This document shows, in pieces, positions 9,326 to 16,571 of a stretch of DNA of 64,000 nucleotides; the first letter of the stretch is position 1, and every line of letters starts with the position of its first letter. The notes under the pieces were generated by a model. The model did not search any database, was not told the DNA's origin, and saw only the letters and a list, made by a program, of their open reading frames with translations. Both the position numbers and the translations under genes were made by a program. The stretch spans positions 2,852,001-2,916,000 of the forward strand of contig NZ_CP083387.1 of NCBI RefSeq assembly GCF_020042345.1, given 5' to 3'. The stretch comes from Arachidicoccus terrestris (GTDB taxonomy: Bacteria; Bacteroidota; Bacteroidia; Chitinophagales; Chitinophagaceae).

Positions 9326-9835
9326 ATGATAATTACTGTAAGAGATAAAACCCCGGAATTAGGCCAAAACGCCTATATAGCGCCTACAGCTACTTTAATT
9401 GGCGATGTAAAGGCAGGCAATGACTGCAGTTTTTGGTTTGGCAGCGTGGTTAGAGGCGATGTCAACTCTATTACCATCGGTAGTAAAGTAAATATTCAGG
9501 ATAATGTAGTGATCCACTGCACTTACGAAAAATCGAAAACAGTTATCGGCAGTAATGTGTCTATTGGCCATAATGCAGTAATTCATGGCTGTACGATCCA
9601 CGATAATGTTTTAGTGGGCATCAGCGCTGTTATTATGGACGGTGCAACAATACATAAAAATTCTATTATTGCTGCGGGGGCAGTGGTGCTGAAAAATACC
9701 ATTGTTGAGGAAGGTTGTATTTATGCAGGCGTTCCGGCCAAGAAAATCCGGGAGATTTCTCCGGATCTGCTGGAAGGTGAGATTGAAAGAATCGCAGAGA
9801 ACTATTTACTCTATACCAGCTGGTACCAGAAATAG
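9326..9835 (+). CDS. Gamma-class carbonic anhydrase-like hexapeptide-repeat protein
   Basis: A 169-residue left-handed beta-helix protein of the YrdA/PaaY/gamma carbonic anhydrase family. Isoleucine- and valine-led hexapeptide steps run through most of its length. Metal-binding His positions are visible in VVIHCT and in IGHNAVIHGC, as in trimeric zinc or iron gamma carbonic anhydrases. True carbonic anhydrase activity is often absent in bacterial members, so the activity is open. It lies 24 bases after purC on the same strand, with a weak hairpin behind it. Confidence 0.85.
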   Translation: MIITVRDKTPELGQNAYIAPTATLIGDVKAGNDCSFWFGSVVRGDVNSITIGSKVNIQDNVVIHCTYEKSKTVIGSNVSIGHNAVIHGCTIHDNVLVGISAVIMDGATIHKNSIIAAGAVVLKNTIVEEGCIYAGVPAKKIREISPDLLEGEIERIAENYLLYTSWYQK

Positions 9836-9864
9836 TCATATGGATTATATCAAACTGATAATGG

Positions 9865-9894
9865 CAAAGACGGGTGAGAAAACATCCGTCTTTG
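9865..9894. terminator. 9-bp hairpin between convergent genes
   Basis: caaagacgg (9865-9873) pairs perfectly with 9886-9894 around a 12-base loop. It lies between the plus-strand gamma carbonic anhydrase gene and minus-strand rsgA, so it may end both. The T-tracts on both sides are poor. Confidence 0.5.
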
Positions 9895-9932
9895 TGCTAT
9901 AAGGTCATCAAAGGAGAATAAAACAGCATGAA

Positions 9933-10859
9933 TCAATAGTTCTTATCGGATATTGTATCTAGTATTTTACAGTAACTGATATAGCGCTCTTCTGCAATCT
10001 CCCCATTGATTACAGCCTCTGTAATGGCGCATCCCGGCTCATCCAGGTGCAGGCAGTTGTTGAACTTGCAATCGTGAATCCGGGCACGCATTTCCGGAAA
10101 ATAATGGGAGAGCTCCTGACGACTGATATCCAGGACCCCAAATTCCCTGATACCGGGTGTATCAATGACTTTTCCGCCAAAAGGTAGATCGATCATTTCT
10201 GAAAACGTGGTCGTATGCATTCCTTTGCCACTCCAGCCGCTGACTTCCCCTGTTTTGAGAGATACCTCAGGATGAACGGTATTGACAAACGTTGATTTGC
10301 CAACACCGGAATGACCGCTGATCAGCGTCGTCTTGTCTTTAAGCAGGTATTTGAGGTCTCTTAAGCCCTGTTCGGTTTCCATGCTGATTAACATGACTTT
10401 ATAGCCAATCTTGTTATAAAGATCCGTATAGATCTCGAGCAGGTCGATTTCCTTTTTCCGGTAGATGTCAATTTTATTGAAGACCAGAATCGCTGGTACG
10501 TGAAAGGCTTCCGCAGAAATTAAAAAGCGGTCGATAAAGCCGCTGGAGGTTTTGGGATTTCTGAGTGTTGCAAATAATAAGGTCTGATCCAGATTCGCGC
10601 CGACAATGTGGTGTTGGTTCTTGTTATGAGGAGAAACGCGGGCAATATAGTTATCCCGTTCTTTGATTTCTGTAATAACGACAGATTGTTCACTTTCTGT
10701 GTCAGGTATAATCTCTACGAGATCGCCTACTGCGATGGGATTGGTGGATGTGATACCGCCCAGTTTCATGGAGCCTTTGATACGCGCATTAAATGATTTG
10801 CCATCATGCGTTTTTACGAGATACCAGCTCCCGGTAGATTTATAGACGATCGCTTGCAA
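9933..10859 (-). CDS. rsgA: Small ribosomal subunit biogenesis GTPase RsgA
   Basis: RsgA (YjeQ) is a circularly permuted GTPase that checks late maturation of the 30S subunit. It has an N-terminal OB fold (about 1-75), then the permuted G motifs in the order G4 (FNKID), G1 (GHSGVGKST) and G3 (DTPG), and a C-terminal zinc knuckle (C-x4-C-x-H-x5-C in CKFNNCLHLDEPGC). The start is TTG at 10859: the upstream frame has no ATG before a stop, and the residues after it (QAIVYKSTGSWY) match the usual beginning. A near-consensus -7, TATCTTCG, lies on the minus strand at 10882-10889. Confidence 0.92.
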   Translation of the reverse strand: MQAIVYKSTGSWYLVKTHDGKSFNARIKGSMKLGGITSTNPIAVGDLVEIIPDTESEQSVVITEIKERDNYIARVSPHNKNQHHIVGANLDQTLLFATLRNPKTSSGFIDRFLISAEAFHVPAILVFNKIDIYRKKEIDLLEIYTDLYNKIGYKVMLISMETEQGLRDLKYLLKDKTTLISGHSGVGKSTFVNTVHPEVSLKTGEVSGWSGKGMHTTTFSEMIDLPFGGKVIDTPGIREFGVLDISRQELSHYFPEMRARIHDCKFNNCLHLDEPGCAITEAVINGEIAEERYISYCKILDTISDKNY

Positions 10860-11297
10860 TGGTCGTAAGCTTTTGTGGATACGAAGATATTACAATTGCC
10901 TGAAAATGCACCGAAAACAACCGGGTAGTGAGAATTTTTACTGCAAAGGAGGATACTGATTACCGTGGGATTTGACTCAGACAGACAGAAAACTGCCTGG
11001 TGCCGATGACGGATAATACAAAAGCTCTGCCATTCTTTAGCTGTACCCATAAACCACCGAAAGCTACCGACGGTTCATGGATACCTGGCTGGGCGGATTT
11101 CCTCCCAACAGTATGTTCGCATTAAGTGTACGAAAGGAAAATATTTGTAGCCGGTACGTTGACCATCAATCCCGGCAGACGGTTTTAGCAGTGAAATAAA
11201 AAAAGCCCCCACCCGAATTAAGCAGCCCTGTGATAAAGACCATATCCAAACCCCGGATTAACTTTGCCGGGAAAGGCTGCGAAGCGACAGGAAACCT
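10860..11297. other. Gap between rsgA and the small ccm-linked protein gene
   Basis: About 440 bases with no convincing gene. On the minus strand, downstream of the small protein gene, there are partly pairing GC-rich segments (11247-11280 region) and a run of seven U after GGGGGC (11200-11212), which could be a terminator whose best fold I cannot settle by eye. A 40-codon plus-strand frame at 11077-11199 has no known match. Confidence 0.4.
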
Positions 11298-11588
11298 TTA
11301 CTGACTATCTTCCATTTCTCTGGTTAGTTTTTCCTTTTTATACCATTTATATCCAATAACAGACAGGATGCTCAGCGGGATACACATCAGATAAAGGATG
11401 CCTTTATTAAGGCCGGCAGCCGGGCCATCCCCCAGCTGTTGGGCGGTTTTAGTACAAAGGGCACATTGAGCCATCAGCTGAGAAGTGCCAAGAATAAGTA
11501 ATAACAGAAGAAAGGACATGCTTAAAAAGACAGGTTTAGTGACGCTGTTCAATTTGTTTCCGGCTGTATTTTTTATCCTCTTTTCCAT
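11298..11588 (-). CDS. Small membrane protein with a CxxC motif, downstream of ccmF
   Basis: A 96-residue protein with a basic N-terminus and a hydrophobic stretch (residues 23-40) ending in A-Q. It then has CALCTKTAQQ, a short loop, a second hydrophobic segment (about 64-82) and a charged tail (WYKKEKL). The CxxC facing the periplasm, directly downstream of ccmF on the same strand, suggests a part in haem or thiol handling during cytochrome c assembly. I believe similar small proteins accompany ccmF in other Bacteroidota, but I know no proven function. The gap to ccmF is 53 bases. Confidence 0.6.
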   Translation of the reverse strand: MEKRIKNTAGNKLNSVTKPVFLSMSFLLLLLILGTSQLMAQCALCTKTAQQLGDGPAAGLNKGILYLMCIPLSILSVIGYKWYKKEKLTREMEDSQ

Positions 11589-11641
11589 AGCTTCATTATT
11601 TAAGGCTCAATAGATATATTACGAAGGTAAGAACAGATAAA

Positions 11642-14101
11642 CTAACGTTCCGTTCCTGATTTTTTTAATTTGCGGCTGCCTTGGTAAACACTCATAAAGA
11701 AGCCGATTACCATAACAATTACACCTAGCCAGAGCGCGCCGATAAATGGAAATTCGATGACTTTCAGGGTTAGTGAGTCGTTCAGCGTATTACTTTCTTT
11801 GACCCCGATTTCCAGTTTTCCATCCTTATCATTCAATACTTTGTTGAATTTGAGCACCAGGCCCTGGGCCAGTACCGTATCCGTAATAACGTCCGCCTTG
11901 TCATTTCGGATCACCACGGAGGGCTTGGCCGGGAATTTTGAGCCGTCCCTGGCAACGACCGTCATATCCAGGCCCATGACCATGCTGGAATCCTGTCCCA
12001 GCGCTTTGGTGGCCGATTGGGTAATATCCACTTTATTCAAAATAATCATGCCGTTAGAGTAAAAAGTGGTATCTCCGACTCTTAGCTCTGCCGGCCTGAA
12101 AGTGGCTGTATCCATGCCTTCCTGTTGCCAAGAAGAAACATAGGTATATATATCTTTGTTCCAGTAGTGTTTGGAATCGGGTGTTGCCCCAAATCCTTCT
12201 GCCTGCCGGTTGTTTTTCAGCCAGTAGGGATGGAGGGTAAATTCCTCGCCATTGGTCTTCCCTTTAAAATGAATGGTAAATACTCTTTGCTTGTCCCGGG
12301 TATTCATGGAATCGCCCATGAAGGTTACCATGTATTTACCCATATCGATGGGAATACCTTTAAATAACGTAATGTTTTCCGCCGGATCTTCATCATCTGT
12401 TTTCTCGAACAAGGCGATGCCTGTCGTATTGTGACTGAGGATCAGTTTTTTACTCGAAGAAATCAAAACGCCGAACAATAATAGACCAAAGCCGATATGT
12501 GCGACACTGGCTCCGGCAGTTTTAATCTTGCCACTGAGCACAGCAAAAATATAGCTGAAATTACCTACCATTGAATAGACCGCTGCAAACGTGGCCAGAT
12601 AAATAGCTACCAGGAACCCGGCGCCATGGTCATAATAGTCGATTTGCAGAATCAGACAAAATATGACAGTGAGGGCCAGTGCAATAATGGTGGGGATCAA
12701 CAGTCGTTTACCCAGCTCCTTCCCGTTGGTTTTCTTGTATTTGAAAAATTGTATGATAGCCGTCAGTATACCGATAACAAAAGCGATAAAGATCTGCAGT
12801 TTGTTATAGGAGAACAGCACATCCTCCGGTTGAGCGATCTTGGTGCCGAATATTTTATTGAAAACCGGCATGGATGTCTGCCCGATAATGATCAGGCCGG
12901 AAAGAAATAAAACCAAAGAACCGATAAACATCCAGAACTCTCTGCTATACAGCTCTTCCTCTTTTTTTACCGTAGGCATGTCTTTTTTATTCTTAAAGAA
13001 CAGCCACAGGGCCGGAATGAAGAACACCAGTATAAATAAAATAAGTTGCAGACTCATGTCTGCGCCGGTAAAAGCATGAACGGAGGTATCACCTAATATT
13101 CCGCTCCTGGTTAGAAAAGTAGAATAGAGAATAAAACTGAATGACAGAATATAAAAGATATAAGTGGTCTTAAGTGAATACCTGGAATGGTTGAAAACCA
13201 GATTCGTATGTAAGCCGGCTACCATGATCAGCCAGGGGACCATTGACGCATTTTCCACGGGGTCCCAGGCCCAGTAACCGCCAAAGTTCAGGCTCTCATA
13301 GGCCCAGGCCCCCCCCATCATAATACCCAGACTCAGTATACCGCCACTGAAGGCTGCCCAGGACACCGCAGGCTTTGTCCAGCTATGATCCTTGTTCAGC
13401 AGGCCACTGAAACAGAAGGCAAAAGGAATAATCGTAGAGGCGAATCCAAGGAATAGAATGGGAGGATGGATTACCATCCAGTAGTTCTGAAGCGTGGAGT
13501 TAAGCCCCTGGCCATCTTTGAGGAATTTCAGGTAGTCTTGCTTGAACAGACCGGTGGCCTGGTCAATAAAGACCGGCGCATTGTCCAATATGCCCTTTTG
13601 ACGCATTAAAAGAAAGGGGTCACTGCCAATTTTTAAACCAAATACATAGATTCCGATAATCATGGTGGCCAGGCAAAACTGGGCGAAACTTACCACGGAC
13701 ATGACAGGGGCTTCCCATTTGCCGCCTTTGGATATGACTATGATACCCAGCAGGCAATGCCAGAAGGTCCAGAGCAGGAAACTGCCTTCCTGACCTTCCC
13801 ATAAACAGGCAAATATATATTCCGGCTGCAGGGTTTTGTCGGAATGGCTCCAGGCATAATAATATTCAAAGAGGTTATTGGAAAGAATATAATACAGACA
13901 GCCGATGGTAATGACAACGGCCGCGGTTTCAATAAAAAAAGCGATCCTTGCCAGGCGGAGCCAGCTTTTCTTTTCCTCCGGGATAACAGCTCTATTGGAC
14001 TTGAAAAATGCAAACGTTGCAATGAGGGAGACCACGAGAGAAACGATACTTGCTAAGTGTCCCAATTGGCCGGGTAAAAGATGTTCACCTGTATAGGTCA
14101 T
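11642..14101 (-). CDS. ccmF: Cytochrome c assembly protein CcmF/CcsA family
   Basis: A large multi-pass membrane protein that handles haem for attachment to apocytochrome c. The tryptophan-rich haem-binding block GGYWAWDPVENASMVPW is present, as are many hydrophobic helices and a periplasmic beta-rich domain near the C-terminus. I choose the ATG at 14101 (819 residues), because CcmF proteins begin M-x-Y-x-GEHLLPG; an upstream ATG at 14173 would add 24 residues that do not look like the family. The gene follows ccmE with a gap of about 77 bases on this start. Ligase partners such as CcmH are not in the window. Confidence 0.88.
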   Translation of the reverse strand: MTYTGEHLLPGQLGHLASIVSLVVSLIATFAFFKSNRAVIPEEKKSWLRLARIAFFIETAAVVITIGCLYYILSNNLFEYYYAWSHSDKTLQPEYIFACLWEGQEGSFLLWTFWHCLLGIIVISKGGKWEAPVMSVVSFAQFCLATMIIGIYVFGLKIGSDPFLLMRQKGILDNAPVFIDQATGLFKQDYLKFLKDGQGLNSTLQNYWMVIHPPILFLGFASTIIPFAFCFSGLLNKDHSWTKPAVSWAAFSGGILSLGIMMGGAWAYESLNFGGYWAWDPVENASMVPWLIMVAGLHTNLVFNHSRYSLKTTYIFYILSFSFILYSTFLTRSGILGDTSVHAFTGADMSLQLILFILVFFIPALWLFFKNKKDMPTVKKEEELYSREFWMFIGSLVLFLSGLIIIGQTSMPVFNKIFGTKIAQPEDVLFSYNKLQIFIAFVIGILTAIIQFFKYKKTNGKELGKRLLIPTIIALALTVIFCLILQIDYYDHGAGFLVAIYLATFAAVYSMVGNFSYIFAVLSGKIKTAGASVAHIGFGLLLFGVLISSSKKLILSHNTTGIALFEKTDDEDPAENITLFKGIPIDMGKYMVTFMGDSMNTRDKQRVFTIHFKGKTNGEEFTLHPYWLKNNRQAEGFGATPDSKHYWNKDIYTYVSSWQQEGMDTATFRPAELRVGDTTFYSNGMIILNKVDITQSATKALGQDSSMVMGLDMTVVARDGSKFPAKPSVVIRNDKADVITDTVLAQGLVLKFNKVLNDKDGKLEIGVKESNTLNDSLTLKVIEFPFIGALWLGVIVMVIGFFMSVYQGSRKLKKSGTER

Positions 14102-14178
14102 GTCTGGAGAGTGTATGTAGAACTGTGAATTGAAAAGAAACGCCTGAATTAAACAGGCAGTAGAATCGGACACTAATC

Positions 14179-14595
14179 TTATCTACTTGCGCTGAAGTCT
14201 TCTTTCATCGCATTCGGGTTATCTTTATATTTAGAGGGACATTTGAGCAAGATGCCGCTTTGTTCCCGGATCTGGAAAATGCCTTCTTTGTCCATTTTGC
14301 CTTTCAAGACAATTCTTTCGCTTTTCTCCATATCTGTGGGCTTTTCAAAATAGTAGGCGACAGGCATCCGGTCACCGAGGGTGTCGGTTACCTGAAAAGT
14401 CAGATAATTAGGGTTTTTGACCGGATCATAATTGACCGTGTTTTTATCCAGTTTTGCGATGACCGTAACAGTCTTTCCTTCTTTCGCCTGCGCTGATTTA
14501 ATGGTCTCATAAGTGGAGAAGTCTCCCAATTGGCTGATCAGCAACGCGATTACAATTGCTATGACGACCAACACAACGATATTTAATTTCTTCAT
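14179..14595 (-). CDS. ccmE: Haem chaperone CcmE, CxxxY variant
   Basis: CcmE carries haem from CcmC to the ligase in system I cytochrome c maturation. The 138-residue protein has an N-terminal anchor (about 5-22) followed by an OB-fold domain (TVTVIAKLD ... FQVTD ... IVLKGKMD). The classic covalent haem-binding HxxxY is here C119-P-S-K-Y123, so His is replaced by Cys. A CxxxY form of CcmE has been described in Desulfovibrio and some archaea, so this is probably a functional variant and not a damaged gene. It leads the ccm unit and has a TAnnTTTG promoter. Confidence 0.85.
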   Translation of the reverse strand: MKKLNIVVLVVIAIVIALLISQLGDFSTYETIKSAQAKEGKTVTVIAKLDKNTVNYDPVKNPNYLTFQVTDTLGDRMPVAYYFEKPTDMEKSERIVLKGKMDKEGIFQIREQSGILLKCPSKYKDNPNAMKEDFSASR

Positions 14596-14645
14596 ATCTG
14601 AATAGAGTTTATGAAATAGTCTTCCTAAACCTTAATTTTCTGGCG

Positions 14646-14653
14646 CAAAGGTA
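14646..14653 (-). promoter_or_regulatory. -7 element TACCTTTG of the ccmE-ccmF unit
   Basis: The minus strand reads TACCTTTG, a perfect TAnnTTTG, about 50 bases upstream of the ccmE start. No -33 TTG was placed with confidence. Confidence 0.5.
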
Positions 14654-14838
14654 AGGCAAAAATGTGGTTGACCGCCTTTACGACGGCACTGAGATGGCCG
14701 AATTAACTAATCCTTGAAACTCAGACTAAATCCCGTTTCAGGACAAGAAAATGGCGGGGATGTCTATAAGCCTTAATATCTGTTACAGATCCAACCAGAG
14801 TCTTGTAAGGATTAGATTATCAGAGTCTTATCTTCTTT

Positions 14839-14865
14839 CCCCCTATAACTTTGCTTTATACCCCC
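14839..14865 (+). promoter_or_regulatory. C-run direct-repeat element, copy 1 (GH27 unit)
   Basis: CCCCC at 14839-14843 and CCCCC at 14861-14865, 22 bp end to end, with the core ataactttgctttata between. It matches the three other copies in C-run spacing and in having CTTT or a similar TTT block in the core. It lies 358 bases from the GH27 ATG and no TAnnTTTG follows at the usual distance, so this is the weakest copy functionally. Probable operator of the locus HTCS, by inference. Confidence 0.55.
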
Positions 14866-15123
14866 AAGATAAAATAGTGCCATTGTCACAAAACGGAAGT
14901 AACAGAATCAGATGACAACAATTAATATAAAGGCTACATTTCTGCGATTAAAGGGAGTTTCTGATAGAAATTATCGATAAACAGGCTTTGCTCCTGCCAT
15001 TGTCCGGATAATCATTTCGATGGAAACACGTAAGCTAAGGCGAGAATGTGGGATATGCAAAATCTATGTAAATAAACGACTTTTTTGATTCATTATAAAT
15101 AATCGAATGGCGGTTAAATTAAT

Positions 15124-15142
15124 ATTTGTCAATTGTACAAAT
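15124..15142. promoter_or_regulatory. Palindrome near the GH27 start
   Basis: atttgt (15124-15129) and acaaat (15137-15142) flank a self-complementary CAATTG core. The left arm overlaps TAATATTTG, a near match to the -7 consensus with one extra base. It could be an operator or promoter for GH27, 82 bases from the ATG. Confidence 0.35.
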
Positions 15143-15223
15143 ATAGGTTATCTTCGGAGTCAGAGTTGATTAACAAAGTGGCACACTGAGCAGTATATTG
15201 GTTAACATAGGCAATCGTCAAAA

Positions 15224-16564
15224 ATGAGAAAATACTTTTTTTTTGCAGTAATAATACTGATGACAAGCTTGTCCCTACAGGCGCAGGAAAATTTTAAAAC
15301 ATGGGCAAAGACTCCGCCAATGGGCTGGAATAGCTGGGATGCCTACGGACCTACTGTAACTGAGCAGGAAGTAAAAGCCAACGCCGATTATATGGCAACG
15401 CATCTGCGTCCTTTTGGCTGGCAGTATATCGTTGTGGATATCAGGTGGTATGTATCCAATGACAAGGCCGGTGGTTATAACCAGACAGATCCGGTTTATA
15501 ATCTGGATAGATTCGGGAGGTACGTTCCGGCTGCAAACAGGTTCCCGTCTGCCGGGGAAGGTAAAGGTTTCAAGGCGCTGGCAGACTATATCCATGCCAA
15601 AGGCCTGAAGTTTGGTATTCATATCATGCGGGGTGTGCCTAAAGAAGCGGTGGCAAGAAAAATGCCCATCAAAGGCACGACGTTTACGGCTGATCAGATC
15701 TATAATGCCGAAGGGCAATGCAAATGGCTAAAAGATAATTATACGATTGACAGCACTGCGGCAGCGGCACAGGCATATTATAATTCGATCCTTGAACTTT
15801 ACGCTTCATGGGGTGTCGATTTTATCAAAGTAGATGACCTTTCCAGACCTTATCATCAGGCAGAAATAGAAATGATCAGAAAGGCTATCGATCATACCGG
15901 CAGGCCTATCGTGCTGAGCACTTCACCTGGCGAGACGCCGATCGTGAAAGCCACACATGTAATGAACCACGCCAATATGTGGCGGATGGTGGATGATGTC
16001 TGGGACACCTGGCCACATATAACGCATCTGATGAAGGTGGCGGAGCGGTGGTACCCGTATATTCGCCCCGGTACCTGGCCTGACTGTGACATGATCCCGC
16101 TGGGCCGGATTGCTATCCGTGGTGAAAGAGGAGCCGACCGGATGAGCCGGCTCACAAAAGAGGAGCAATATTCTTTAATGAGCTTCTTTTTGATTTTCAA
16201 ATCGCCTTTGATGTTCGGCGGCGACTTGCCGAGTCTGGATCCTTTCACAAGTTCTCTTTTAACCAATAAAGCGGCCCTGGAAATGCACCGCAATGGGACG
16301 CAAGTCAGACAGCTTTTTCAAAAAGACGGTAAACTCGCCGTCACTTCTGTCAACCGGAAAACCGGGGAGCATTATCTTGCCTTGTTCAATATATCAGGTA
16401 CGGCTTCCCCGTTAACTGTATCGGTGCCTCTGTCTGAACTGGGAATGACCTCTGCAATCCTGACGGATATATGGAGTGGAAAAAAAGAAGGGAAAGTCCA
16501 TGACAGTATTTCTGTTACACTGGCTCCGCATGCCTGTAAACTATTGAGCATAAAAGATAAATAA
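15224..16564 (+). CDS. GH27 glycoside hydrolase (alpha-galactosidase / beta-L-arabinopyranosidase type)
   Basis: A secreted or periplasmic enzyme of 446 residues with a signal peptide (1-20, ending LQAQ). The GH27 entry motif PPMGWNSWD is at about 31-39. The catalytic nucleophile is Asp204 in FIKVDD, where many members have KYDxC, and the likely acid/base is Asp258 in WRMVDDVW. The (beta/alpha)8 barrel runs to about 350, followed by a C-terminal beta domain. GH27 contains alpha-galactosidases, alpha-N-acetylgalactosaminidases and beta-L-arabinopyranosidases; the sequence alone does not choose. First gene of the PUL, 8 bases before the triple GH43 gene. Confidence 0.88.
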   Translation: MRKYFFFAVIILMTSLSLQAQENFKTWAKTPPMGWNSWDAYGPTVTEQEVKANADYMATHLRPFGWQYIVVDIRWYVSNDKAGGYNQTDPVYNLDRFGRYVPAANRFPSAGEGKGFKALADYIHAKGLKFGIHIMRGVPKEAVARKMPIKGTTFTADQIYNAEGQCKWLKDNYTIDSTAAAAQAYYNSILELYASWGVDFIKVDDLSRPYHQAEIEMIRKAIDHTGRPIVLSTSPGETPIVKATHVMNHANMWRMVDDVWDTWPHITHLMKVAERWYPYIRPGTWPDCDMIPLGRIAIRGERGADRMSRLTKEEQYSLMSFFLIFKSPLMFGGDLPSLDPFTSSLLTNKAALEMHRNGTQVRQLFQKDGKLAVTSVNRKTGEHYLALFNISGTASPLTVSVPLSELGMTSAILTDIWSGKKEGKVHDSISVTLAPHACKLLSIKDK

Positions 16565-16571
16565 GCGACTT

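Larger units (their letters stand above)
14654..15223. other. Regulatory region upstream of the PUL
   Basis: About 570 bases without a gene. It holds a separated 9-base inverted repeat (ctaatcctt near 14707, aaggattag near 14807), the first C-run element (14839-14865) and a palindrome at 15124-15142 near the GH27 start. The GH27 leader is long if transcription begins near the C-run element. Confidence 0.5.

Noticed and set aside
11077-11199. A 40-codon plus-strand frame between rsgA and the ccm genes
   Set aside because: Too short, no known match and lies where minus-strand structure is more likely.
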